Notes: generated from the sequence alone by a model not told the origin. Shown: positions 18,201 to 26,712, numbered from the stretch's first letter. The stretch: 35,126 nucleotides of DNA from S012-135 sp964423785 (GCA_964423785.1 CAYRGZ010000009.1:1-35126), one strand, 5' to 3'. Program-made: numbers and translations.

Positions 18201-20966
18201 TACGTCCACCGACAGAGCGACGGCGTAGTCTTCGTTCGAGGGACGCTCCAGGGTGCGCTCCCAGACGAGGTTTCCGGTATCGTCGTAACGGCGCAGATGA
18301 AAGTCGTGGTCGCCGCTGCCGGTCAGTCTGGTGCCGGCAATGAGGATCTCGTCCCGCAACCGGTCGATACCGATGGCCACCGTGGCATCGTCACTACCGG
18401 CCGGGCCGTCGTAATCCCGGCTCCATTGCAAGACACCGGTGGTGCCGGCATACTTGGCGAGCCGCATGTCGGTGTTACCCGAGGCGTTGGTCACCGTGGC
18501 CCCGACCAGGATATCGCCGTTGTCGTCCACCGCCAGCGCGACGAAGGCGTCGTCGCCGCCGGCGACGTCGGTGGTCACCGTCCAGTCGGCCGCGCCGTTT
18601 GCGCCGTTGTACCGACGGAGGAACAGGTCGTAGTCGGTGCCGTTGTGGGTCTTGCCGGCGAGGTACAGATTGCCGGCCGCGTCGAAGGCGATGGCGGCCG
18701 GATAGTCGTGGCCGCCGCCGTCGTAGGGGGGGGCCGTCCAGAGGCGGTTGCCGTCGGCGTCATAGAGCAGGAGATAGATGTCGTCGTTGCCGCTCGCGTT
18801 ACGGCCGTATCCCGTCACCCCGACCTTGTTGGCGGCCGAGGCGGCCGCCGCCACGGCCACTCCCCGGTCATCGCCGCCACCGGGGCCGTTGTAGGCGTCG
18901 TCCCAGACGTACGGGTCACCGTAGGTGGGGGGGCCGTCTGCCGGGCCGGTGGCAAGGTACTTGCGAGTGAAGAGGTCGTTGGTGTTCATGCTGCCGCCGA
19001 ACAGTGACGCGTTGCCGGTGACGATGACCGCGTCGTCGCCGTCCACCGCCACGCTCACCGCCCGGTCCATCTCGTCGTCCGGATCGTTGTAGGCGGCCTG
19101 CCACTGCTCGGAGGCGTCGGCCCGGTCGAGCTTGATGGTGAGATAATCGTCGGACGGATAGGAGCCGTTGGCCGCGGTCAGCGTCGAACCGGTGACCACC
19201 GGATGGCCGCTCCCATCCACCGCCACCGACCGGGCAAAATCGTCGCCGGAATCCGATGAATCGTACACATAGACCCAAGTGGGAGTATCGTAACTCAAGT
19301 AGGTGGTGAGGACGGCGGCCTCGTTGCTGAACTGAGAGTCGCCGAGTGTGCCGCTGGTTGCCTTGATTTTATATGTGTACCAGACGTGGGCCGTAAGACC
19401 GGTATCGGTATAGGACGTGGTATCGGCCCCCACCGTCGCCACCTGCACGAAACCATTGCCTCCGTCACGCCAGATGGCGAAGCCATCCTCGTTCGTGCTG
19501 TTGTCCTGCCAGGAGAGCGCCACCTCGGTGTTGCTGGTGGCGGTGGCGGTCAGGTTGGAAGGGGCGTTCAGCAGCCCGGCATCGTACTGCAAGAAATAGA
19601 AGTCGTAATCCGAGGCTCCCGCGGTCCACTGATCCGACCAGCCGGCCACCAACACAGTGCCGTTGGCCGTGCCGATGACCACCGCCTCGTCGTCCTTGCC
19701 GGCCGCGCCGTCGAAGTTGCGTTGCCAGAGTTGGGTGCCGGTGGAGCCGGCATACTTGATGGTCTGTATGTCGGCATCGCCGCCGAACTTCTGGGTATAG
19801 CCGGTCACGAAGACGTCGCCGCTTCCGTCCACTGTGACGGCAAGGGCGATGTCCCCGTTGCTGCCGCCGGAATCGAAGGTCGTCTCCCAGACCACTGCGC
19901 CATTGGCGCCGGCTAGTCGCGCAGTGTAGAAATCGTTGAAACCGGAAAGAGAATAGCTGAAACCAGTGAGATAGACGTCACCGCCGGCAACGGTGAGGGC
20001 GCGGGGTTCGTCACCGTTGCCACCGTCGTAGGTCCGGCTCCAGAGAACAGTGCCGTCGGCCGCTGCATAGGCTACGGTGCGGATGTCGGTGCTGGCGCCG
20101 CTACTCACGTACCCGGTGACCACGACGTTGCCGGACCCGTCGGCGGTCACCGCCTTGGGCTGGTCGTTGCCGTTGCCGGAATCCAGCCCTTTGCTCCAGA
20201 CCTGGGTTCCATCGAGGGTGTAGCGAATGGTGCGATAGTCGAAATCGGTCCCGTTGTGGCTGTAGCCGGTGACCGCGACGAAATCGGTCCCCGCAACCAT
20301 CGCGACCACGCCGTCGTTACCGCCGACTCCGCCGTCGTAGGTGCGCTGCCACAGGGGTTTGCCCTCGGCGGTGGGGCCGCTCGGTGGGTATTTCAGGAGC
20401 AGGAAGTCCTCGTTGCCGCCGGCTCCCTGGGAGACGCCACCCACGTAGACGTTGTCCAGGGCGTCCACCGCCAGGGCCCTGGCATAGTCGGAGCCGTTGT
20501 ATCCGGCATCGAAGGTGTGTTGCCAGAGGACGGCACCGCTGTTTCCATCATACTTGATTGTATGGATATCGTAATTGCTGCCGTTCCAGGCTTGACCGGA
20601 GACGACGACGTTGCCGTCGCCCGTGATCATCACCGCCGTGGCTCGATCATTGCCTCCGGCAAGGTCGAAGGTGGCGCTCCACAGCACGCCGCTCCCGTCC
20701 GCTTTGAGGCAGACCGTCCGGTAGTCCTCGCCGGTGGTATAGCCGACGAGGACGATCCGGCCGTCTGAAAAGACGGCGCCCGCCAGAGCCTCCTGCTTGC
20801 CCGCCAGAGTGTCACCGAACTGCCCGAGCAGATCGCCGCCCGCCGCCCGGACCAGGGATGGAGGAAGCCCGACAAAACAGGCCACCAGCACGAACAGTAC
20901 GACTGATACCGCCGCCGGCCACCGGATACGATCCGAAGAATGTTCGTGGCATCGTGCCGTTACCAT
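12264..20966 (-). CDS. Giant exported beta-propeller / FN3 / DUF2341 protein
   Basis: About 2900 residues, exported. The N-terminus has a hydrophobic segment (residues 16-35); LVAC at 27-30 fits a lipobox, while VRA at 39-41 would fit signal peptidase I. Then come eight propeller repeats of the VxGYTxxxxDxxTIKYD type (about 45-460), one FN3, eight more repeats (about 560-1000) and fourteen further FN3 domains. Most carry ERCxGxGCxDF. Two DUF2341 modules followed by concanavalin-like segments (about 1560-1860 and 2055-2305) are nested inside FN3 domains. The ATG at 20966 overlaps the cytochrome stop by 7 nt; the open frame upstream (to 21233) only shadows the cytochrome gene. No sorting signal is visible at the C-terminus. 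A surface adhesin or scaffold is likely; substrate unknown. Confidence 0.88.
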   Translation of the reverse strand: MVTARCHEHSSDRIRWPAAVSVVLFVLVACFVGLPPSLVRAAGGDLLGQFGDTLAGKQEALAGAVFSDGRIVLVGYTTGEDYRTVCLKADGSGVLWSATFDLAGGNDRATAVMITGDGNVVVSGQAWNGSNYDIHTIKYDGNSGAVLWQHTFDAGYNGSDYARALAVDALDNVYVGGVSQGAGGNEDFLLLKYPPSGPTAEGKPLWQRTYDGGVGGNDGVVAMVAGTDFVAVTGYSHNGTDFDYRTIRYTLDGTQVWSKGLDSGNGNDQPKAVTADGSGNVVVTGYVSSGASTDIRTVAYAAADGTVLWSRTYDGGNGDEPRALTVAGGDVYLTGFSYSLSGFNDFYTARLAGANGAVVWETTFDSGGSNGDIALAVTVDGSGDVFVTGYTQKFGGDADIQTIKYAGSTGTQLWQRNFDGAAGKDDEAVVIGTANGTVLVAGWSDQWTAGASDYDFYFLQYDAGLLNAPSNLTATATSNTEVALSWQDNSTNEDGFAIWRDGGNGFVQVATVGADTTSYTDTGLTAHVWYTYKIKATSGTLGDSQFSNEAAVLTTYLSYDTPTWVYVYDSSDSGDDFARSVAVDGSGHPVVTGSTLTAANGSYPSDDYLTIKLDRADASEQWQAAYNDPDDEMDRAVSVAVDGDDAVIVTGNASLFGGSMNTNDLFTRKYLATGPADGPPTYGDPYVWDDAYNGPGGGDDRGVAVAAAASAANKVGVTGYGRNASGNDDIYLLLYDADGNRLWTAPPYDGGGHDYPAAIAFDAAGNLYLAGKTHNGTDYDLFLRRYNGANGAADWTVTTDVAGGDDAFVALAVDDNGDILVGATVTNASGNTDMRLAKYAGTTGVLQWSRDYDGPAGSDDATVAIGIDRLRDEILIAGTRLTGSGDHDFHLRRYDDTGNLVWERTLERPSNEDYAVALSVDVSGNACLAGYSVESGNDNVITVCYDADGVIIGSGRYAGSAGGDDRPAAMAVNRYGEAYVAGYTTNSSGNADYLVFRAPATLISAPTDVTATALYTSVHLSWTDNSLDEDAFQIERKSGACTDSGTWNRIVDTAVDATTYDDSGLDIGSTYCYRIRSHNAANVTSAWIEVEASTTVPPAPSDLAGSAASSTAIDLTWTDNTTGEDEFLLERCSGAGCSDFAALAAPAADSTSYTDASVCEGTTYSYRILARKNGVWVSDYSTVAADITTPAKATPGSFAASRVSEGEIALTWTDTTADESGFTIERCEGAGCDFSTVITIDVPANSTSWNDTDSLVPDTTYRYRIRSYKTASCGWQSAFSPVQEATTTLMAPSDLTASATDTTTVDLTWTDNTGFETGFVIERCEGVGCDFSTVTTFSVGADTTAYTDDTVCQGTTYRYRIKATSSSWTTGYSNAVEVSTPAAAAPVLTAVTRQDEETITLAWTDTTSDETGFEIERCVGSGCDFTSAVTTTVAADTTGHTDTGLTPDTTYRYRLRATKSASCAWSGPWAGALEATTTLTAPADLVATAVDTTTVDLSWSDTTDHETGFVVERCTGSGCSDFAVVAAAGAAATGATDDTVCQGGTYSYRVKAVNQGLIDGMNDCWTRRKPLTISGFQADALVSFSVDYDADMQTDFDDLRFFDETAAVELPYWIEEKTDGVSATVWVKTGSNAAITMYYGNPSAVDAGSFSSLFLFGDTFAGTTIDTGKWVEIDPDGAIDQNEGLLLRYVTNNWSRALISSQTFDRQEGRTVFMRVRPEDGPAYDYFMAGWDKNQTSNPSYTQLIHALGWMNTRFYVYEYGSFRGDLGYTPYSSNIWYESKVVLKSSGATYAVRGGSYDTWQIVNDTTSYTTTPLRVGIMQNSHQATIAFVGVTDLAIPDMTVTLGAEEQDVSCFSFTNTWTSAPSNTVVVTPPSPTAPGGLALTPVSESQIDLAWTDNTSDETSFVIERCQGGGCSDFATVATLAADITAYSDMGLRQSTTYTYRVAAKKNSPCPWTISSATGEASTLAPPPPSDLAAVTADTTSIDLAWTDNTGTESGFLVERCTGSACSDFAEIGRTGADATSYTDEAACYGTTYTYQVKAFNEMANDGGGSWSRRAPLTINDFQADFQVRLEVPYDADMQTDFDDLRFYDETAQTEVPYWIESKSDGVSAVVWIRTRTNNDIAMYYGNPQATDASDPSRVFSGFAANIATATLDTDLQNSDGFIIEALVTADSLTNAGPEISFDVTGNGDEKTLIEYDVAAGVFRRLDTDAGGATSNEQTQTFTYPTGVAKTWKIVVTDATYSFSFDGIEQLTATNLPYTHGNVTAGGWDTGDTGTFHWLRIRRYAATEPSVAIGAEEAATTPTPWTSAASNTAEATTDGLPAAPTLTASRASEVAVDLSWNDTAIDESGYRIQRCQGVGCTDFVELTTVAADSTTYSDTGLTPMTTYRYRVQAYKNATCNWEGPYSNASADVTTTIAPPDGLVATVVNTTRIDLSWNDNTASETGFEIERCTGSGCSDFTLLITVAADTTEYSDTTPTHSTTYRYRVRATGSGWTSDYSNPTADSTTPTPVAPDGLVATRASEVAIDLAWNDNTDDETGFEIERCTGSGCSDFTLLATVVADTTTYADSSLAPNTTYRYRVRAYKTATAAWKTAYSATAETTTSVQAPEFFSSGTPNTTQIDLTWIDNTVSETGFELERCMGSGCSDFSLLASLAADSTSYSDTTVCAGQKYRYRIRAVKSGDWNSPYSTPTEDITTPSPSTPTDFVAVSSTEDSVTLSWTDTTSDESGFSIERCIGEGCTDFLVLDSTAADQESYTDIGLNPSTTYCYRIEAVKVADCPWSSEYTTPACDRTMPAMPTDLVATALDSMRIRLDWTDNATDEDSYRIEERVWNGRWVTLDTVAADATSYISHLGIEAEKTYTYRVRAVRGADQSAPSNEASATTPAYQADDTTCR

Positions 20967-23900
20967 GGCGTCACCGTGTTCCAGTATTGCTCGGCCCAGC
21001 CGCCGCCACCGGCCTGGGGCGACTCGTGGCAGGCCGGCCGCCAACCGACCCCGTTGACCCCCCCGGTGGGGAAAGTGCGGTACGAATTGTACCTGTGGAC
21101 CACGCCGCCGGAGAGTACCTGACCGCGGTGTTTGCCGTCCAGGCAGTTGGTGCGCAGCAAGCGCGGTAGTCCCGAGGCGTGCGGTTTGTGGCACTTGGAG
21201 CACGGGTAGTTGTGCTCGGCGTTGTTGCCCCACCCCTTGACGGATTCATGGATGCGGTCGACACTCTTCCAGGCCGTGTTCTTGTCGATGCCGTCGGTGA
21301 GATCGGCCTTGGCATGGCAGCCCAGGCACAGACCGGCGAACCGGGTCTCGTCCTCGTCGATCATGCCGTTTGGAAAGATCTTCTGGTCCGGTGTGCTCCA
21401 GGTGGGTACGGCCCGGTCGGTCTTCCAGGTCGGCAGCATGGGGCTGTACCGGTGGTAGTTGGAAGTGTCGGTCGGGGCGTCGTCCTCCTTGTACGGCGAG
21501 GTCAGCCAGGTGCCCTTGAGGAGGGGTACGGCATAGGCCATGTCGTCACCGAGGCTCGGACTCACACCGTGGGGATCGTGGCAAGGTGTGCACAGACCGT
21601 TGATGGGGGAGGATGCGGGTACGTCTGCATTGGGATCGTAGTTGGGTGAAGCGCTATTCTCGTGCGAGGGACGCAGGTGGCCGCCGAGGGTGGTGAACCC
21701 CTGATCGGCACGCCAGGCGTACCGGCCGTTGTACGAGCCATTGAAGTGGGGATTGTCCATGTAGCCGATGATCGGCGCCGTCGCCCCGAAGGTGGCGTTG
21801 TATCCCCACGGGGTACTGGAGGTGTCGGCGGACTCGTGGCAGTCGAAGCAGAGACCGGCGCCGGTGTTGTACGGATTGACCGAGTTGGGGTTGGGATTGG
21901 CCGAGGCCACGTAGGTAATCGTGTAGCCGCCTTTGCCGGCCTGGGTCTCCTTGAGGTTGCCACCGTTGAAGGTGCCGTTGAAAGTCCGGTAGCTGGAGGT
22001 GACGCCTTGCGCCTTGGAGCCGTGCGAGCTGTGGCAGTCGAAACACTCCACGTTGTACGCCCCGGCCCGAGTGTTCTTGCCGGTGAGGTCCTCGTCCAGG
22101 CCGGTGGCGGTATCGTAGCCACCCTCGTTGCTCGTCGCGTTGCCGTGGGCGGAAAACGCCTTGGTGAAGTTCTTGGGCGCCGCCTCGGTGACCGACGTGT
22201 ATTTGCCCCACGTGGTGGTGCCGGTGTTGGAATAGCGGGCGGCGATGGAGGAGCGGTCCCAGGCGTATTGGCGCGGCGTCCTGCAGTCGCCGAAGGGTTC
22301 GGTGTCGTTATTCTGGTCCGAATGGCAGCCGAGGCAATGGAGAGTGACCTTTGCCACCTCCTGGCGTTGGGTGGCCAAGTCCACGGCCAGGTTGGCGGCG
22401 GTGAAGGTGGTGGCCGTGGGCGTGCCGGTGATCGAACCGTCGAGGTCGTAGATGGTCGGCCGGACGCCGGCCCCCCAGATGACCAGGTCCACCTTGTCGT
22501 CCTTGGTCGAGGTATGGGTCTTGGGATTGTAGCCGCCGTGGTAATCGGTGTTGATGAGACCGAGCGAGGTGGCTTCCCAGTGACAGGCATAGCAGTGTTT
22601 GCCCGTCACCTCCACGCCCTGGACGTGGTGTGAGTTGGCGGCGAACTGGCCCATGATGTCCATGCGCTTGCCGATCGCGCCCTGGTGGCACTTGGTGCAG
22701 TCGCGCGGCTGGCCGAAGGCGGTGTGGCGCGGCACGGGTTTGTTCTGGTGACAGGTATTGCAATTTTCCCCGCCGGCATGGCTGTCGGTGAACCGGTGCT
22801 CGTGGCAGTTGGTGCACAGCCGGCCGGCGTTATGGCTGTCACCGTAGTCGGAACGGTAATGCATGCCGCTCTCGGTGTGGCAGACGTTGCAGATGCCGTC
22901 GTACGGCGCGGCAATGCGGGCGTAGTCGAGACCGCTCTGCTTGCGGGTGAAACTGACCGTGGCCCGACTCTGCGGGATGCCGAAGGTGCCGTCGGTCTCG
23001 GTGGCCACCTCGTCCTGGATCATGGCGATGTTGCCGTCGCCGTGCGGATCGTGGCAATCCCAGCAGAACTTGCCTCCTTTCCAGATCCCGTTGCTTTCGT
23101 AGGCGGCGTAGTGCTTGTAGCCGAAATGGACCGACGAGGCCTTGGCCTGGGCCGCGGCGATGCGGGGCAGGCCGGCAATGCCGGGATCGAAGCCGAGGCT
23201 ATACTTGAGGGATTCGTCCACGTCCGGCGTGTCCGGATCGTCGGTGGGCGGCGTATGGCAGGTGGTGCACTGGCCGCCGGAATCGTCGTCATGGCAAATG
23301 AGGCAGACCCCCATCATCACGTACTGATTCTCCACGTCCTCTTTTTGCGCCTGGGTCCAGACGATGTCCGAGCCGGTCTTGTGGCGATGGTCGTCGTCTG
23401 TGTGGCAGTCGTAACAGACCGTGTTGCCGTCGGTATAGCCGCTGTGATCGGGTCGGGACATGGTGTACGGCGGGTTGACTGCGGTATCGGCGCCGATATC
23501 GACCAGTTGGGGAGCCAGGGTCTCACCGGTCGGATCGTTGTGACAGGCCATACACTGGCTCTCCTCCGGCTTGTTTGGATCACCGCTGTCGGCCGCCATG
23601 TGGCAGTAGACACACTCCTTGGCGAAACGCTGCTGATAGAAGGTGTGCCGCCGCAACCGGTAGGGATTACTGGAATCCTTGTGTAGCACGGAATTGTCGT
23701 GGCAGTACCAGCAGCCGTTGGAGGGAAAATCAGCCGGCGGATTGCCGGTCTGGGGATAGTTGCCGGCACTGGCCGGCCGGCCGTGGCCGGTGGTGGCCCA
23801 CTCGTCGAGGTCAATCCTGGCCTGGGTGCCGTTGAAGGCGCCGAAATCGTCCACGTCGCCGCCCGTGGTGCCGTGGCACTCGAGGCAGGTGACCTCGTCG

Positions 23901-25801
23901 TTCACCGAGCCGCCCCAGACCGGATCGGTGGCCCCGGTGTGGCAGGCGGTGTTGGAACAGGTCTTGGTGGCCGGATCGTAGGTGCCGCCCTCCTTGAAGG
24001 CGATATCTTTGGCCTTGTTGACATGGTAGGTGCCGTTGACATGCTCGGCGTCGGACATCTGGCCGCTGGGCACCACCGGGTTGCCGTCCGCGTCGGTATG
24101 GCAGGTGAGGCAACCGCCGCCGGCAACGGTATTGGCGTGACAGTCGTCACAGGCGTAGCCGGTGAAGAGATGCCGATAGTGGGAGTTGGCCCGGGCGGTA
24201 CCGGCACCGGTGTTGGCATACATCGGCATGGCGGAGAGCCATTCCAACTCCGGACTCCACGTCCGGGAATCACCGTGACAGGTGGAACAGTCGTTGTCGG
24301 CCGGGTCGTGGCCGTGGCAGGAGTTGCACGACTTGGGGCCGCCGTCCCACGGGTATGGCCGGACCTCGGGATCCACCGTGGTGCCGTCTGAGTGACAATA
24401 GATGTTGGAACAGGTCTTGGACACCGGGTCATAGGTGGGCTGGGCCGGCGGATCTTGATCCTGCAGCGCCCATTGGGGAGAGGCCACCGCTACATCGACG
24501 GTGCCGTTGCAATGGTTACTGGTCAGGTTCCAGGACGCATCCACCGTGTCGTTGTGGCAATAGTAACAAGGGTACTGCCGGATACCGGCCTCGCCCACCA
24601 GCCGGTCGTGACCGTCGGTGGCCATGACCAGGGTATCGAGAAACGGCCGGCCGGAATGGCAGCCATCGCAGGAGAGATCATAGGCCGGATCGTCCCAGCC
24701 CGTGGTGTAGTCGGTGTGGTTCGGAGGCCCGCCGCGGCCGTCCTGGTGACAGACGGCACAGGCGCCCGTAGTGCGGGGATCGATGATCGTTCCGCCTCCA
24801 TCTCGCATGTTGGCGAGATCATGGCAGGCGGAACAGGTATAGCCCATGGAGAGATGATCAGTGTGGGTGCCGGAATCGTGGCAACTCATGCACAGCGGCC
24901 CGGTACCGTCACCACCGTGGGCAAAGCCGTTCTTGTGGGGATGGCACTCCATGCAGTCTTCGCCGGCATGATGATTGTCGCCGTCGTTTTCGGCCGTCGG
25001 GCTCCAGTGGCTCGTCTGGGTATGGCACACCTGGCAAATACCATCACGGATCGTGTCGTCGTCGGCAAAGGAATTGGTACCAGTGGGGCCGAAAAATTTG
25101 ACCGGCACCTTGCTACCGGCCACGGTGACGTATCGGCGTACGTATTGGCCGTAGATGATCCCGAAATCGGTGGGAGGGCTGACATAGGTATAAACCGGCC
25201 GGATATCCCCCCGGACCGTGATGGTGGAAGCGGTGGGCGAATCGATGGCTACGACCGGAAAACTGTAGCCGATCTTGCGCAGGTTGGGCAACAGGATCGC
25301 CCCCCGGCCGCTTTCGGTTTTGCCGGTGAAGGCACCGGCGTCCCAGCCAGCCTTGTACTGGATGGTCGTATAGGTCAGGGTGCTGGTGTTGGAGGCGGCA
25401 TCGTAACTGTAGCCGGAGATCTCGCCGGTGGCCAGGAACAGTTGGTCCGCATCGGTGGTCTTCCACAGTTTCTGCTCCTGGAAATGGGGATTGTGGCAAT
25501 CGACGCAGCGCACCCGCCAGGTGCCGTACTTGTCACTGGTGGTGGTGCTGGAATGGGTTTTGGCCAACGGGGCGCCGGTATCGGTGTAGGGCGCGGCGGC
25601 GGCGTTGTGACAGTTGAAGAGGCAAAGGTTGTCGTAGCGTTCGTCGGTGGCCTCTTCCCAGAAAGGGGAGCTGAGTACGGAGGTGCCATGACAGGCACCA
25701 CAACTTGCTCCCCTTGCTTCGTTGTGGGGGGCATCGGTGGCGCCGGCCGCGGATACCAGCAGCAGCATGCCCAGAACGCAGACGAAGAGACAGCGGTTCA
25801 T
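20960..25801 (-). CDS. Giant multihaem c-type cytochrome (about 32-35 haems)
   Basis: Exported cytochrome of 1613 residues with a signal peptide (about 1-21, LLLVSAAGA). I count 32 CX2CH haem sites. There are also two CX4CH sites (CSNIYCH 464-470, CSNTACH 615-621), each followed by CX2CH as in the Geobacter C4xC/C2xCH domain, and one CX3CH (CLFNCH 60-65). Haem motifs are dense across residues 34-930 and sparser afterwards, where longer haem-poor insertions occur. The last 70 residues or so lack a CXXCH. By family it should move electrons across or outside the outer membrane. The gene overlaps the NHL gene by 4 nt (ATGA) and the FN3 gene by 7 nt, so the three products are probably made together. 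The terminal electron acceptor cannot be read from sequence. Confidence 0.93.
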   Translation of the reverse strand: MNRCLFVCVLGMLLLVSAAGATDAPHNEARGASCGACHGTSVLSSPFWEEATDERYDNLCLFNCHNAAAAPYTDTGAPLAKTHSSTTTSDKYGTWRVRCVDCHNPHFQEQKLWKTTDADQLFLATGEISGYSYDAASNTSTLTYTTIQYKAGWDAGAFTGKTESGRGAILLPNLRKIGYSFPVVAIDSPTASTITVRGDIRPVYTYVSPPTDFGIIYGQYVRRYVTVAGSKVPVKFFGPTGTNSFADDDTIRDGICQVCHTQTSHWSPTAENDGDNHHAGEDCMECHPHKNGFAHGGDGTGPLCMSCHDSGTHTDHLSMGYTCSACHDLANMRDGGGTIIDPRTTGACAVCHQDGRGGPPNHTDYTTGWDDPAYDLSCDGCHSGRPFLDTLVMATDGHDRLVGEAGIRQYPCYYCHNDTVDASWNLTSNHCNGTVDVAVASPQWALQDQDPPAQPTYDPVSKTCSNIYCHSDGTTVDPEVRPYPWDGGPKSCNSCHGHDPADNDCSTCHGDSRTWSPELEWLSAMPMYANTGAGTARANSHYRHLFTGYACDDCHANTVAGGGCLTCHTDADGNPVVPSGQMSDAEHVNGTYHVNKAKDIAFKEGGTYDPATKTCSNTACHTGATDPVWGGSVNDEVTCLECHGTTGGDVDDFGAFNGTQARIDLDEWATTGHGRPASAGNYPQTGNPPADFPSNGCWYCHDNSVLHKDSSNPYRLRRHTFYQQRFAKECVYCHMAADSGDPNKPEESQCMACHNDPTGETLAPQLVDIGADTAVNPPYTMSRPDHSGYTDGNTVCYDCHTDDDHRHKTGSDIVWTQAQKEDVENQYVMMGVCLICHDDDSGGQCTTCHTPPTDDPDTPDVDESLKYSLGFDPGIAGLPRIAAAQAKASSVHFGYKHYAAYESNGIWKGGKFCWDCHDPHGDGNIAMIQDEVATETDGTFGIPQSRATVSFTRKQSGLDYARIAAPYDGICNVCHTESGMHYRSDYGDSHNAGRLCTNCHEHRFTDSHAGGENCNTCHQNKPVPRHTAFGQPRDCTKCHQGAIGKRMDIMGQFAANSHHVQGVEVTGKHCYACHWEATSLGLINTDYHGGYNPKTHTSTKDDKVDLVIWGAGVRPTIYDLDGSITGTPTATTFTAANLAVDLATQRQEVAKVTLHCLGCHSDQNNDTEPFGDCRTPRQYAWDRSSIAARYSNTGTTTWGKYTSVTEAAPKNFTKAFSAHGNATSNEGGYDTATGLDEDLTGKNTRAGAYNVECFDCHSSHGSKAQGVTSSYRTFNGTFNGGNLKETQAGKGGYTITYVASANPNPNSVNPYNTGAGLCFDCHESADTSSTPWGYNATFGATAPIIGYMDNPHFNGSYNGRYAWRADQGFTTLGGHLRPSHENSASPNYDPNADVPASSPINGLCTPCHDPHGVSPSLGDDMAYAVPLLKGTWLTSPYKEDDAPTDTSNYHRYSPMLPTWKTDRAVPTWSTPDQKIFPNGMIDEDETRFAGLCLGCHAKADLTDGIDKNTAWKSVDRIHESVKGWGNNAEHNYPCSKCHKPHASGLPRLLRTNCLDGKHRGQVLSGGVVHRYNSYRTFPTGGVNGVGWRPACHESPQAGGGGWAEQYWNTVTPW

Positions 25802-26712
25802 CGGTATTCCATCGCCCCTTCCGGTTGGGAGACCGACCCATCGCCGACGGCGAACCGGTGCAGGGTGGCGGTGATACTAGAGACGACGTACAGACGGCCG
25901 TCGGCTGCTGCCGCACCACCGGCTGCCTGCATGGGACCGGAGGGAGATTCAATGACACCAAGCCACTCGCCATCGGGGGAGAATTCGAACACGGCACCGT
26001 GGAAGGAATCGACGACAAGGATGGTATCGGCCGGCCCGACGGCGAGGCCGCGCGGCCGGACCAGTTCGCCGATTTCGGTGCCGTAAGAACCGAAACTGCG
26101 CAGGAATTCACCGTCGGCGGAATAGACACGGATGGCCGCGCCCCGGAATTCACCGCCGTATTGGTCGAAGACGAACGGGTGCTCGGCCACGAAGACCTCG
26201 TCGCCGAGCACCACCGCATCCTGGGGGAGATTGCCGCCGTCCTCGAGAATCCCACAAGGAACGCCGTTGTAATCGTACCACTTGAGGCTCCCGGCCGGGG
26301 GATCGACCACACCGATCCTGGCCCGGTCGTCGTCCACCACGATGTTCCGGGGCAGAACGAACTCCCCGGCTCCACGGCCAAGGCTACCGAGATACCGACC
26401 GTCTGCAGTCAACAGCCGGACGGAACGGTCCTGGTAGCTGCCCACCACCAACGTGCCGTCCGGCAGTACAGCGATGGCCGACGGCACCGGGAACCCGATG
26501 TTGCTCACCGGCACGCCTTGCCCGTCGTAAATACGGATCAGGGATGCCGCGGCATCGGTGACATAGACGTGGCCGCCGGCCACGGTCACGTCCTCGGGGA
26601 GACGCATGGTACCGGTAACGGGAGACAAGGGAGAGAAGGCGGTAGCACCATGGGAGATACCGCCTCCCCAGATTGCAACCACCGCCAGGCACGCCAGGAC
26701 GAAGCCACGCAT
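25798..26712 (-). CDS. Exported NHL-repeat beta-propeller protein
   Basis: 304 residues with a signal peptide (hydrophobic from about residue 4, probable cleavage after SHG or ATA near residue 22-25). The remainder is a six-bladed-propeller-like array of NHL repeats: LPEDVTVAGGHVYVTDAAAS, LPRNIVVDDDRARIGVVD, LVRPRGLAVGPADTILVVDS. No haem motif or catalytic site is visible. NHL propellers next to giant multihaem cytochromes recur in Geobacter-type genomes and are thought to be periplasmic or outer-membrane partners. It is first in a three-gene operon; its stop overlaps the cytochrome ATG. No good ribosome site precedes the ATG at 26712, but it directly precedes the signal peptide. Confidence 0.85.
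   Translation of the reverse strand: MRGFVLACLAVVAIWGGGISHGATAFSPLSPVTGTMRLPEDVTVAGGHVYVTDAAASLIRIYDGQGVPVSNIGFPVPSAIAVLPDGTLVVGSYQDRSVRLLTADGRYLGSLGRGAGEFVLPRNIVVDDDRARIGVVDPPAGSLKWYDYNGVPCGILEDGGNLPQDAVVLGDEVFVAEHPFVFDQYGGEFRGAAIRVYSADGEFLRSFGSYGTEIGELVRPRGLAVGPADTILVVDSFHGAVFEFSPDGEWLGVIESPSGPMQAAGGAAAADGRLYVVSSITATLHRFAVGDGSVSQPEGAMEYR

Noticed and set aside
16341..19007. Long opposite-strand open frame (888 codons) inside the FN3 gene
   Set aside because: Low-complexity Gly/Val/Arg-rich translation antisense to clear FN3 domains; typical of GC-rich repeat DNA.
20967..21233. 89-residue extension of the FN3 giant
   Set aside because: It is an out-of-frame shadow of the cytochrome gene; the ATG at 20966 directly precedes a signal-like segment.
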